64,000 bases of DNA, taken from Acinetobacter suaedae. Lineage in GTDB: Bacteria > Pseudomonadota > Gammaproteobacteria > Pseudomonadales > Moraxellaceae. Position 1 is the first letter of the stretch; each line of letters opens with the position of its first letter. This document shows positions 25,134 to 35,400 of this stretch, piece after piece. The notes beneath the pieces were generated by a model that saw only the letters and a program-made list of their open reading frames with translations, was not told the DNA's origin and ran no database searches. The DNA is taken from contig NZ_CP043909.1 of assembly GCF_008630915.1 (NCBI RefSeq), forward strand, positions 1,240,001 through 1,304,000. Direction: 5' to 3'. Position numbers and translations under genes: made by a program.

Positions 25134-26030
25134 TTACTGCCTCAGATCACGCCATTCCATAGTTTTAGGGTAGCCAGTAACAGATCGACCTTCTGCAAAA
25201 GCGCTAACAAGTGCTTGACCACTGGTTGTGTTTTTAATTGAAATTGCATTTTTATTGTTTTTAGTATCTTCAATATTGATGATTGCACTATTGGGTATGG
25301 TTTTGCCCGAGGGAAATTCTATATCGCTATCAAATTTTACGGTGTATTTTTGACCATTATTATTTGCTTGCAAAAAGCCTTTTGTAATTACAGACGTGAG
25401 AGAGGATACCGGAGTAGAGCTTATTGTTAAATGATAGTCATTTAAAAGGAGGTGTTCTTTATTAGATGGTTCAGTTCCAGTTATTTCCAGTTTATTGGCG
25501 TCATATTGTATTTTATTATCAGTTACGCCGCGAAGCAGATGACCATGGTAGTTTACTTGCTCAAGATCAGAATATTTTATCGTTAGATATGTAAGGGTGA
25601 TGTCATGTTTTTCTATAGATGGTGTTCCTGTAAACTTACTTTGCACTGTTCCTGATAATGTTAAATTTCTTAAGTTTGTGGCGATGTTGCCATTTACTCT
25701 TAAATTCTTACAATTATTCAGTGTAATGGAATTATCTTCATTCTTTTGTACTGTCCCAGATTCACAGGTTGCCTGATTGTCTTGTTCATTGGGGTTCGAA
25801 GAAATATAGTAAATTTCATTGATCAAATCGACCATGTAAATAAAAGGATTGCCTATATTTTTGGTAAAAGAGAAGACACGTGGTGTAATTAATTCAATGG
25901 TTTGTGACTTGCTGTAATCAACATTGCTGATTTCTTTACCAGTATAATTATCATGATCGGATCCACCGCCGCATGCTGTTAAGAATAAGGCACTGCTACA
26001 TAAGATTGCTGTAAGAGTTTTAATTTCCAT
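25134..26030 (-). CDS. Hypothetical lipoprotein
   Basis: I start at the ATG at 26030, preceded by AGGACG. The upstream extension to 26099 has no such site. The 298-residue product has a lipoprotein signal (MEIKTLTAILCSSALFLTAC, lipobox LTAC followed by GGGSD). The mature part is rich in beta strands, Thr, Ser and Asn, with two cysteines (CESGTV, NCKN), suggesting a beta-sandwich or beta-helix outer-membrane-anchored protein. Similar GGGS lipoproteins are common in Acinetobacter. No function can be assigned. Confidence 0.65.
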   Translation of the reverse strand: MEIKTLTAILCSSALFLTACGGGSDHDNYTGKEISNVDYSKSQTIELITPRVFSFTKNIGNPFIYMVDLINEIYYISSNPNEQDNQATCESGTVQKNEDNSITLNNCKNLRVNGNIATNLRNLTLSGTVQSKFTGTPSIEKHDITLTYLTIKYSDLEQVNYHGHLLRGVTDNKIQYDANKLEITGTEPSNKEHLLLNDYHLTISSTPVSSLTSVITKGFLQANNNGQKYTVKFDSDIEFPSGKTIPNSAIINIEDTKNNKNAISIKNTTSGQALVSAFAEGRSVTGYPKTMEWRDLRQ

Positions 26031-26182
26031 TTTCGTCCTGAGCTTCCTTGCAAATGAAATCATTAGAATATAACGAGCAGTATATTGGAACTCTTGCAAA
26101 TTTCAAAATTTGAGTATTTATAAGTTTTGATTTTCAAGAAATCGCTATAACCTAAAGTCAGTTAAAATGAACTTACCCATCA

Positions 26183-26326
26183 GTGGGAGGTGAGGAGGGC
26201 TTGGAGATTATTGAGGAGTTTTACACGGATGAATCTAACTCACCGCAACCTCAACAGACGCATGAGCTAACAAATGCTCAGGATATTCAGAAAGGGTTAC
26301 AACAATCGGTACAGGCTTTGAATTAA
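26183..26326 (+). pseudogene. Short open remnant, about 47 codons
   Basis: A frame from GTG 26183 (alternatively TTG 26201) to TAA at 26326 encodes an acidic, glutamine-rich sequence (GLEIIEEFYTDESNSPQPQ...). It looks like the C-terminal tail of a larger protein. A terminator follows at 26336, supporting a former gene end. It could also be a genuine small gene, since GGAGGTGAGGAGG precedes the TTG. Confidence 0.35.
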
Positions 26327-26335
26327 ATATTCTAA

Positions 26336-26360
26336 AAAAGAGCATTTTATGCTCTTTTCA
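26336..26360 (+). terminator. Terminator-like hairpin
   Basis: Stem AAAAGAGCAT/ATGCTCTTTT (26336-26345/26349-26358) with a three-base loop, 9 bp after the stop of the short remnant frame. Confidence 0.65.
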
Positions 26361-26447
26361 ATCGTATTACTGGACAGAACTTATTGGTTGTTTTTAACAT
26401 AACTTTATAAATTTAGTGATATTCCAATAATTTAATACGAGGGAAAA

Positions 26448-27161
26448 ATGGATCATATTGTTCAAATCATTACTTTAGTTGTTTCAATACTTACAATTGC
26501 GACTGCTTTGTTTAGTATCAGGAAATTCTTTCTAGAAAACTCAATTAACCAAAGGAAGCAACTCCGTGAGGATTTTGATGGACTTTTACTTGCTTTGGAA
26601 AACACGTCTAAAGATGATAGCAATAGGGACAATATACTGGACTTAGCTGAAACAAAGAAATATCAGCTCATCGTTGGGATTCCAAAAATTGATCGAGGAA
26701 AAGCGCAATACCTTTTAAAGCAAAAAGATAAGACTGGTAAGATAGATCAATACAAGCGTGGTTCATCATTGGTTGAATTTTCGAAGGTCGAAGATAAATT
26801 CAACTTTGTTGATGGGTTTAAAGTTGGATGGATTCGAGCGATCAAAAAATGGGGAAGCTTGTCCTTATATGGGATCTTTTTTCTACTCGCAGCTTCCCCT
26901 GTGTTTTTTTGGAATTTGTTCGATCCAGATTTAGAAATATACAATCGCATCGTCTCACAAAATTCAGTTGAAGGTTTTTGGGCTATATTGATTACTTCGA
27001 TACTGATGTTTCTATTCCTTGCTTTTACATCTTTAAACTACTCTACCAAAATATATTTTGCTGAAAAGTTGGTTAAGAATGAGATTGATAAAAAGGCTTT
27101 AAAGTTAGGGGTTAAGCAGAAAGTTAAGAACATCGTGATGCGGAAAAGAGATAAGGGATGA
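26448..27161 (+). CDS. Hypothetical membrane protein
   Basis: The 237-residue product has an N-terminal helix (about 4-24), a soluble region of about 100 residues, and two C-terminal helices (about 138-160 and 177-200), then a basic tail (KQKVKNIVMRKRDKG). GAGGG precedes the ATG. It lies at the left end of the second T6SS region but shows no T6SS motif. I do not recognise the family. The topology with a central cytoplasmic domain would fit a sensor or immunity role, but this is speculation. Confidence 0.5.
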   Translation: MDHIVQIITLVVSILTIATALFSIRKFFLENSINQRKQLREDFDGLLLALENTSKDDSNRDNILDLAETKKYQLIVGIPKIDRGKAQYLLKQKDKTGKIDQYKRGSSLVEFSKVEDKFNFVDGFKVGWIRAIKKWGSLSLYGIFFLLAASPVFFWNLFDPDLEIYNRIVSQNSVEGFWAILITSILMFLFLAFTSLNYSTKIYFAEKLVKNEIDKKALKLGVKQKVKNIVMRKRDKG

Positions 27162-27172
27162 TTTTTATTTTG

Positions 27173-27397
27173 TTAAATTGGATTTAATAAGAGTAAAGCC
27201 ATCTGTTTTGCAAAGTTGACATCAATGTCCTTTGCAACAAAAAAAGCATGACCATACATTATTTTTTTTGTGTATTTGGTGGTCTTTCCTGTCGAAGGAT
27301 TGGTGTAATGAAATTCTTCAACAGCGCGTTGAGTGTTTAATCCCCAAAGTGGACCGCCAATGCATTTAGTTTGATGGGTGTCTGTCATATCTTCCAA
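27173..27397 (-). CDS. Small hypothetical protein
   Basis: The 74-residue frame (MEDMTDTHQTKCIGGPLWGLN...) has no signal peptide or membrane segment and is convergent with the membrane protein at 26448. A second ATG four codons in is equally possible. It is rich in aromatic and glycine residues near the N-terminus and resembles an ordinary small cytosolic protein. No family recognised, and it might not be expressed. Confidence 0.4.
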   Translation of the reverse strand: MEDMTDTHQTKCIGGPLWGLNTQRAVEEFHYTNPSTGKTTKYTKKIMYGHAFFVAKDIDVNFAKQMALLLLNPI

Positions 27398-27483
27398 TGG
27401 ATAACTTACATTACGGCTATCTTTTTTGATATAGAATACACATCGTATTTAATATTGAAAGCACAATGTTGGAAAGGTCTCGG

Positions 27484-28038
27484 ATGAGAGTTATAACAGG
27501 AACAAATTATTGGCGATTGCTCTCTATCATTCTGATGTTCATTGTTTTCTTGGGATTGTATTATTTTTTTATTGTTTATCCTAAAGATACAGAAAAAGCC
27601 CGTTTGGCAATTGCTGAGGAAATTCTTATGGCATCTTCTTGGCAAGATTTGTCATATAAGCATGATTTGTATAAGGCAATGCTAAAACAGAATGTACCGT
27701 TAAATACGATTAACGATGAAATTTACTTTAATGATCTGAATAGGCTCAGAGTACTCTATCAAAGTGGGGATGGAGAAAAGTTAATAGATACACTGAATAG
27801 ATATTTTAGGTATTCAATTTATGAAGCCAAAAGTGTTCGCGGGCTTTGTCTGCAAATGCAGTTTCTCCAACGATATAAAGACAAAATTGAACATGAAGGA
27901 TATCAAACTGAAAGATTAGCACGTTGGCAAAATTTCAATGCGCAAAATTGGGAAACGGTGTCTCCTTGGTTACAAGAGAAAGATGCATTTAATCAATTCT
28001 TTAAATCAAAAAACATGCAAACGGATTGTTCTTTTTAA
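27484..28038 (+). CDS. Hypothetical single-pass membrane protein
   Basis: I chose the ATG at 27484, which has GGAAAGG 7 bases upstream, rather than 27466. The 184-residue product has one N-terminal helix (about 12-32) and a helical C-terminal domain of about 150 residues exposed on one side of the membrane, with a short conserved-looking VRGLCLQMQFLQRY region. No motif identifies it. It is followed by the multi-HTH gene 102 bp later. Confidence 0.5.
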   Translation: MRVITGTNYWRLLSIILMFIVFLGLYYFFIVYPKDTEKARLAIAEEILMASSWQDLSYKHDLYKAMLKQNVPLNTINDEIYFNDLNRLRVLYQSGDGEKLIDTLNRYFRYSIYEAKSVRGLCLQMQFLQRYKDKIEHEGYQTERLARWQNFNAQNWETVSPWLQEKDAFNQFFKSKNMQTDCSF

Positions 28039-28140
28039 GCATAAGCCAATAGCATCGTTTAGTGCGCGTGCCTTGCACATCTATACGGTCATTTGATAAA
28101 ACAACCAACCAATCGCATACATAACTTCTTATAAATTCTT

Positions 28141-29070
28141 ATGGCTAAAAAACATGTTCTTCATCCAATTCAAACCCTGAAAGATTGGGAGGGAGAGGAT
28201 TGGGATGTTTATGAAGAAAGAAAAACGCAGATGGGTTTTACTTTGTATTTAGGCTGGTTGTACGGTGCACCCCGATTAGGCTCTAAATCTATCATTATGA
28301 CGATGGAACTTGTTGAATATTTAAAAATGACAACATATCGACAAGCGATAAAAGAGCTTGGTTTATCAAGTACAGTGATTTCTCGAATGCGACGAATATT
28401 GGAGCTGCAAAAAAAAGTAGTTCGACGTGACCGAGCTTGGATCGTACAGCATCAAAATGAAATCTTGTATTATAGTTTTCCAATTTTGTTGGAAAAATAT
28501 GGACTCAGCAAAAGTAGCGTCCTAAACTATTCCCACTATTTAGTGAGTGAAGTGAGGATTAAGCGTAAGTCTTCACGCAATTATGCAAGTCAGTATGCGG
28601 TAGAAAAAATTTATCAAAAGCATAAAGCAATGATTGCCCAATGCCGAAGTTTTAAGGAATTACAAAAGATATTGCAAACTGATGATTACACGGCACGCAA
28701 ATTCCATGAATTGGCATGTGCTGAACTGAATGTCGTTTCAATGAGTGAGCTTCATTTAAAGAACTTAGATAAAACATGGCAATGGCGTTATCAGCATCGA
28801 GACACAATTCTTAGTCCAACCATGACAATTCAGCAAATTGCAAAACAACTCAAAACAACAACCGATGAAATCTATAACGCCCGCAAAGCATTACGTCGCC
28901 GATTAGCGATTAAAGAAAGGATTGGACCAGTGAAAATAAACATAGAAGACTGGGTCTTACAACATGCAGAAGACTTAGAAACACTCAAGATGGGGGAGTT
29001 GAAGTACAAATACCAAATGAGCAAATCACAGATTAGCCATCGACGGATGATCCTAAAAAAGTTGAAATAA
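28141..29070 (+). CDS. Protein built of repeated helix-turn-helix-like units, next to vgrG
   Basis: The 309-residue product is highly basic and shows about five consecutive segments with helix-turn-helix spacing: YRQAIKELGLSSTVISRMR, LLEKYGLSKSSVLNYSHYL, LQKILQTDDYTARKFHELA, IQQIAKQLKTTTDEIYNARK and LKYKYQMSKSQISHRRM. Each is separated by about 45-60 residues. The N-terminal 45 residues are acidic-aromatic. It stands 103 bp upstream of vgrG on the same strand. A DNA-binding role is likely by pattern. Whether it regulates vgrG or acts in DNA exchange is unknown. I do not recognise a named family. Confidence 0.55.
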   Translation: MAKKHVLHPIQTLKDWEGEDWDVYEERKTQMGFTLYLGWLYGAPRLGSKSIIMTMELVEYLKMTTYRQAIKELGLSSTVISRMRRILELQKKVVRRDRAWIVQHQNEILYYSFPILLEKYGLSKSSVLNYSHYLVSEVRIKRKSSRNYASQYAVEKIYQKHKAMIAQCRSFKELQKILQTDDYTARKFHELACAELNVVSMSELHLKNLDKTWQWRYQHRDTILSPTMTIQQIAKQLKTTTDEIYNARKALRRRLAIKERIGPVKINIEDWVLQHAEDLETLKMGELKYKYQMSKSQISHRRMILKKLK

Positions 29071-29173
29071 CAAAAGACATAAATCGTCACAACAAATAGA
29101 CGGGACGGTCTGAGCAGAAACACACTTTTTGCTGTAAAATGCATTCACATTTAAAAAATTTCAAAAAGAAGCA

Positions 29174-32100
29174 ATGTTCAAGACGATTTATGCCGCATTA
29201 GAACAACTTGGCTTAACTGCACAAAAACGTGCGATTCATATCCAATTTTCAAATCCTGCTTTAGCCAATCAGGTGTTTTTACAGCGTATTGAAGGTACGC
29301 ATCGTCTGAATGACGGAGTTAACGCAGAACTCATCTGCCTATCAACGGACGCAACCATCCCCTTAAAACAGTTTATTGGTTCTCAAGCGGCAGTCGATAC
29401 CGTAACAGACACAGGTGCTCTATTTAGAACCACAGGGATCATCACTGAAGCCGTACAAGGGCAATCTGATGGCAGTTTGACCCTGTATAAACTCAAACTA
29501 CAAGATGCAACTGCACTGTGGCATAAACGCCGAAACTCCCGCGTGTTTATGAATAAAAACGTGGCGGATATCCTTCAAGTATTGTTCAAGGAATGGCAGC
29601 AGCGTAGCCAGTTGTTTGCATCGAGTTTAACTTTAGATTTAAGCGGTTTAACCCAAGATTACGACATCCGTCCCTTTGTGATGCAAGCCAATGAAAGCGA
29701 CTACGACTTCATTACCCGACTGCTTAGAAGTGAAGGCATCAACTGGCTGATTGACGAAGCCCAGCTCACTGTTGCCAACAGCAACAGTCCAATCCAAGCC
29801 CAAAAACTTCGCTTGATCGATGACAACAGCCAATACCAAGCCTTAAATCGAAGAACAATTCGCTACCACCGTAGCAGTGCCACCGAACAATACGACAGCA
29901 TGACCAACTTGATTGCTGAGCGTTCGCTACAACCCACAGCAGTTCATATCCAACGCTGGCAAGCTGATGCCCTAGAACAAGAAGACGGTGCAGGTAGCGT
30001 ACAAACGAAACACCAACATAGCCAACAACATGATGTTGCATCACTGGGGCTTGAAGATGCGTGGTGTATGACTCCCGCATGGATGCAAGACCTGAATGGT
30101 GAAGATGGTGCTACAGCATCAGGCAACAACCAAATTGAAAAAATCAATCAAAATCTTGGTCACTACCACGATGCTCAAGCCAAACAATTTATCGCCAATA
30201 CTACCGTGCGAGACACCCAAGTAGGCTACTGGTTTAAACTCAACGAACACCCTGAAATTGATCAGCACAAAGGGGCTGATCAGGAGTTCTTAATCACAAA
30301 GAAGGATTGGTTCAATCAAAACAACCTTCCTAAAGATTTGAATGATCAAATCAGCCAATTAGTAGAACAAAGCCAATGGCAGCATTCAAGCAAGAGTGAA
30401 GAACGCCAAGCCAACCAACTGACGCTACAACGCCGCAACATCAAAACCGTACCCGAATACCACCCACTGCAACACCGTCCAACTGCTCACCCACAACGAG
30501 CAAGAGTGGTGGGACCCGAAGGCGAAGAAATCCATGTGGATGAATGGGGACGAATCAAAGTTCGCTTCCTATTTACCCGCAATGACGACCATAGCCACGA
30601 TGGTGGCGCAGGCAGCAACAACAACGATACTGACTCAGCTTGGGTGGATGTACTCACTCCTTGGGCAGGCGAAGGCTATGGTGTGCGATTCTTACCGAGA
30701 ATAGGTGAAATCGTAGCGATTGAGTTCTTTGATGGCAACATTGACCGTCCTTATGTCACCGGGCGACTGCACGAAGCACAACGCAGTCCAACAAAATTTG
30801 ATGATCAAGGCAAATTACCTGATACCAAAAAACTAGCAGGGATCAAATCCAAAGAATATCAAGGTTCAGGCTACAACCAACTGCGCTTTGACGACACCAC
30901 CGGACAGATCAGCGCACAACTACAAAGCAGCCATGCAGCCAGCCAACTCAATCTCGGCAAACTGAGCCATCCCAAAGCCCAAGCAGAAAGCGAAGACCGA
31001 GGTGAAGGCTTTGAACTACGCACAGACCAGTGGGGCGCGATTCGAGCAGGCGAAGGCTTACTCATCACCACCCATGCACAAGCGCAAGCCGAAGGCGAAC
31101 ATCTCGAAGCACAAACAGCCAAACAACAATTGGAAGGCAACCAAAACAATGCCAAAGCCCTGAGTGAAGTGGCAAAGAACCAACAAACAGATGAATTGGA
31201 GTCGGTAGAGCAATTACAGGCATTTGCAGAAGAAATTCAGCAAGATATAGCCAAATTCAACAAAGCCTTACTATTACTCAGCTCACCGAATGGGATTGGA
31301 CTCAGCACCTCAGAAGACATCCATCTATCCGCAGATGGACAACTGAACCAATTTGCAGGGGACAGTATTAACCTGACCACCCAAAAGAACCTGATTGCCC
31401 AAGCCAGTCAAAAGATCAGCTTATTTGCAGCACAAAATGGAATTAAACAAGTGGCAGGCAAAGGCAAAGTTGAGATACAGGCACAAGGGGATGGCGCTGA
31501 TTTTATTGCTCGGAAAGACATCCAGATTATTTCCACCGAAGATACGATTTATATTACCAGCCCAAAAGAAATCGTATTTACCGCTGATAGTTCACAGCTC
31601 AAATTGAATGGTTCAGGGATTTTCCCAACAACAGGTGGAAAGTTCGAGGTGAAAGCAGGGCAGCATTTGTTTAAGAGTGGGGCAAGTGTAAGTGCCAATG
31701 TCCCACAATTGCCAAAAGCTAAACCAATGCAAGGGGCTTTGGAGTTATTACGAAGCTATGGTGGTGAAAACTTCTTTAAGCAAAATAGTTATAAGGTAAT
31801 TGATTCGCTCGGCAAGCAAATTACAGGCAAGCTTAATGCAAATGGTTTTGCTCAGGTGACAGGTATTGCACCTGGCCAAGCAAAAGTTGTTTTTGAGAAA
31901 GATGACACGAGTGCATGGCTACAAAGTAGTGATTTTAGCCGTGATTATACGTGGGCTGAACCAGTTTCAGGCGTTGCTGCAATGATGCAAAATGCTTTGG
32001 GTTCATTGGGGCAAAATGCAATGTCCCAATTGAAAAGTAATCTTCTTTCGATGGACAAAAATAACTTTAAAGACTTAGGTAAAAATACTTTAACTAACTT

Positions 32101-32371
32101 AGTTGGACAAACAGTAGGACAGATTAAAGATCAGGTTACAAATAGCGCGCTCAATACTGTGTCAAAACAACTTAATCTCAATCTATCCGCCAATCAAATG
32201 AAAAGTCTTGGTCAAATGGCAATAAATCCAAATCAATCTCTTGAAATGCTCAAAGAGCAAGGCAAAGATTTTTTCACTGATCAGGCAACAGCAAAATTAT
32301 CTCAATTCACAAAAATAGACTCCCCGATTAAACAGGGTATGGTCGACACCTTCTCTAGATCGAAAAAGTAG
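29174..32371 (+). CDS. vgrG: Type VI secretion tip protein VgrG with extended C-terminus
   Basis: The 1065-residue product is the trimeric T6SS spike. It has a gp27-like N-terminal domain (about 15-330), a gp5-like OB-fold (about 440-560, with EYHPLQHRPTAHPQRARVVGPEGEEIHVDEWGRIKVRF and FLPRIGEIVAIEFFDGNIDRPYVTGRL) and a DUF2345-type beta-helix region (about 600-820). A small transthyretin-like domain follows (about 880-930, YKVIDSLGKQITGKLNANGFAQV), then an amphipathic helical tail of about 130 residues. The last 250 codons are much more AT-rich than the body. AAGAAG precedes the ATG. The tail probably docks the Rhs effector encoded 70 bp downstream. Confidence 0.93.
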   Translation: MFKTIYAALEQLGLTAQKRAIHIQFSNPALANQVFLQRIEGTHRLNDGVNAELICLSTDATIPLKQFIGSQAAVDTVTDTGALFRTTGIITEAVQGQSDGSLTLYKLKLQDATALWHKRRNSRVFMNKNVADILQVLFKEWQQRSQLFASSLTLDLSGLTQDYDIRPFVMQANESDYDFITRLLRSEGINWLIDEAQLTVANSNSPIQAQKLRLIDDNSQYQALNRRTIRYHRSSATEQYDSMTNLIAERSLQPTAVHIQRWQADALEQEDGAGSVQTKHQHSQQHDVASLGLEDAWCMTPAWMQDLNGEDGATASGNNQIEKINQNLGHYHDAQAKQFIANTTVRDTQVGYWFKLNEHPEIDQHKGADQEFLITKKDWFNQNNLPKDLNDQISQLVEQSQWQHSSKSEERQANQLTLQRRNIKTVPEYHPLQHRPTAHPQRARVVGPEGEEIHVDEWGRIKVRFLFTRNDDHSHDGGAGSNNNDTDSAWVDVLTPWAGEGYGVRFLPRIGEIVAIEFFDGNIDRPYVTGRLHEAQRSPTKFDDQGKLPDTKKLAGIKSKEYQGSGYNQLRFDDTTGQISAQLQSSHAASQLNLGKLSHPKAQAESEDRGEGFELRTDQWGAIRAGEGLLITTHAQAQAEGEHLEAQTAKQQLEGNQNNAKALSEVAKNQQTDELESVEQLQAFAEEIQQDIAKFNKALLLLSSPNGIGLSTSEDIHLSADGQLNQFAGDSINLTTQKNLIAQASQKISLFAAQNGIKQVAGKGKVEIQAQGDGADFIARKDIQIISTEDTIYITSPKEIVFTADSSQLKLNGSGIFPTTGGKFEVKAGQHLFKSGASVSANVPQLPKAKPMQGALELLRSYGGENFFKQNSYKVIDSLGKQITGKLNANGFAQVTGIAPGQAKVVFEKDDTSAWLQSSDFSRDYTWAEPVSGVAAMMQNALGSLGQNAMSQLKSNLLSMDKNNFKDLGKNTLTNLVGQTVGQIKDQVTNSALNTVSKQLNLNLSANQMKSLGQMAINPNQSLEMLKEQGKDFFTDQATAKLSQFTKIDSPIKQGMVDTFSRSKK

Positions 32372-32441
32372 ATGTAATAATAGAAAGCTCGAAGTGAATT
32401 AAACATATTGATGTAATCGAATGAATTAAAGGTTTTAATTA

Positions 32442-35400
32442 ATGGCTACTGAAAAGACACAACAGGCAGAAACTACAAAACAACCCACTGTTGAACTTGC
32501 TGTTTTTAATTTAGAAAGTGTAACCAATGTGACCGATTTGCAAATGATTGCAAATCAAATTCAACTTTATTTACAGGTCTGTGGGAATACCACGCTAGAA
32601 CAAGTCAAAAGTAATGCGAATGTTCCGACGGTTGCGAATATTTTTGCATTGACTGGTAGTGTCTTAGATTTACTTTTGTATGCAACAACACCGAAGACAG
32701 GTGATGCTGATTTGCAGCGTGGTGCTTTACTCGGAGCTAATTTAATTGGATTGTTTCCTGAACCGAATAATGAAGCCCATGCTCGTATGGCGTTACGACC
32801 AATGTTTGGTTTAATGGCAGAATGTTTATACCCTGAAAATGGGAAAATTAAAGAAGCTGATATTAAGCGTTTAGGCTTACATCTCAATGCAATGGTTGCT
32901 GGGGATTTAGAAGTATTTTTAAAAGAAACCCAAGCAAAGTTAAGTGTACTACTGACCCAAGCTGCAACTTTGGGTGCAAGTATTTTACAGAGTATGGCAA
33001 CCTCGGCTGCAGAAATTAATGCTGGTGTTGTAGCTCCAACAGGTGCCTCGGCAGAGAAACGGGACCCCAAGCTTAAATTTAGCAATTGGGCCGTGCCATT
33101 AATTGATCTGATCGGAACACCGAGCCAAGCAAACCTGACACCGAAGATTGAGCCGAATATGCAAAGTCGTTTGCAGCAAGAAGCAACTCAAGCGATTAAA
33201 AGTTTAAGCCAAATGCTGCAACAGCAATCGAATGCTAGCCAAAAATATACTTTGGCATGGTTAATACAAGAAACTTTGAAAGCGATAAAAGCGTTAGAAA
33301 ATAAAGGTAGCGCTAGTGTGCCGATGAATCAAACAGGGGAGTATGAACGGCATACCAAAGGAGATACTTTAGAGTTCGTGAGTTTACAAGCCGATGCTTT
33401 AAATGCTCCGCCATGTGAGGGCAAAGGGTCAGATACAGGGCAAAGTATTAGCTATTCAATTGGTGCTGAACGAGTGCAGCATGCAGATTTCTATTTGCCG
33501 AAAGTTGGTTTTTCCTTTATCCGTCGATATAACTCACAAATGAATGAGTTTGATCACAGCATGATTGGCGCACGTTGGATGATGCCATTTTCCAACATGA
33601 TTCAACCGAATGCTCAAGGCTATTTATTTATAGACAGTAAAGGGCGGAAACATCAATTCCCTGCTTCAATCCCATTTGAAGCTTATGAAGTACCATTTGA
33701 AGGAATAACCGTACAACCACTCGAAGATGGTGATTTAATACTAAACTTCGGTGGAGAATGGTCTTTTCAATTTCATCAATTTTCGGCTGGTCAGCCTTAT
33801 CAATTGATTCAACAATTTAATGAAAATACACAAGAAAAAGTTGTTTTAAGCTACCTTGTTTTCGATGAAATTGCCTATTTGCAAAGCGTTGATTTTCAAT
33901 TAAAACATGCTCAACACCAATTAAAATTTGCTTTTAATGAGCAAGTTAAAATCATTGCGGTATTTTTTGATGAACAGGTTGAGCCTTTAGCGCGTTATCA
34001 ATATGATATCCAAGGCAATTTAATTGAAGCCATTGATCAAAATGGTCATGTCCGAAACTATGAGTACAACCATTTCCATCAACTCACACGCTATACCGAT
34101 CGCACAGGACGTGGGCAAAATATTCGCTATGAATCAACCGACGCCCAAGCCAAAGCGATTGAAGAATGGGCAGATGATGGTAGTTACCATACCAAACTCA
34201 AATGGCATCCTCGCTTACGCCAAGTCGCTGTTTATGACGCCTACAATGTCCCGACCTATTACTATTTTGATCTGAATGGATTTACCTATCGTACACGTTT
34301 AGCAGATGGGCGTGAATCGTGGTACAGCCGTGATAGTCAAAAACGTATTACTCGTCAAATTGATTTTGAAGGACGTGAGACACAACAAGAATACAATGAT
34401 CAAGATCAACTCATCAAAATCGTACAGCCAAACGGCGGGGTAATACGTTTTGCCTACGATGAGCAAGGCAATTTGGTCGAAACAAAAGACCCAGAAGGTA
34501 ATATCTGGAAACGAGAATATGATGCCAAGGGTAATGTCGGTAAAGAAATAAATCCTTTGGGACATATCACCCAATATAAATACAATAATGACAATCAATT
34601 GATCGAAGTGATTGATGCTAAAGGCGGCAGCAAAAAAATTCAATACAATGAATTAGGACAAATGACCTCCTATACTGATTGCTCAGGCAAAAGCAGTACG
34701 TGGGAATACGATGAAGAAGGTTCACTGACAGCTGAACAAACTGCAAATAATAAGGTCGTGCAGTACCTTTACAGCACTCAAGGTCGAGACAAAGGACAAC
34801 TCCAAAGTATTGTTTACCCTGATGGATTAAAAGAACATTTTGAACATGATGAAGAAGGGCGTTTACTTAAACATAAAGATAGTAAAGGCTTAGTGACCGA
34901 GTATCATTACAATAAACTCGGCTTGTTAACACAGCGAATTGATGCTAATCAACATCGCATTGGTTATCAATGGGATAAACAAGGACGCATCAAAAAACTA
35001 ATCAACCAAAACCAAGCAGAATATTTGTTTGATTACAATCAATATGGATATTTGATACGTGAACAAGCCTTTGATGGAGAAGAAAAACACTACAGCTATC
35101 ATGATGAGAGTGGCAGGTTATCTGAAATCCGACAGCCTAATATCCTGACCCAATTTGATTATTACGCAGATGGACAAATCGCATCGAAAAGCTTTACCCA
35201 TTTAAATACGGGAAAGAAACAAACAGAACAATTTGATTACAACCTGAACAGTCAACTGAGCCGAGCCAGTAATGAGGTTAGCCAAATTGATTTTTATCGC
35301 AATGCACTTGGGCAATTGGTGAGAGAGCATCAGCACTACAAAATCGCAGGGCTTCGTCCACTTACTGCGGTGTTACGTTATGAATATGACGAACTTGGTA

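Noticed and set aside
32567..33085. Long minus-strand frame opposite the Rhs N-terminus
   Set aside because: It is a codon-bias shadow of the Rhs gene, without a start signal or a protein-like sequence.
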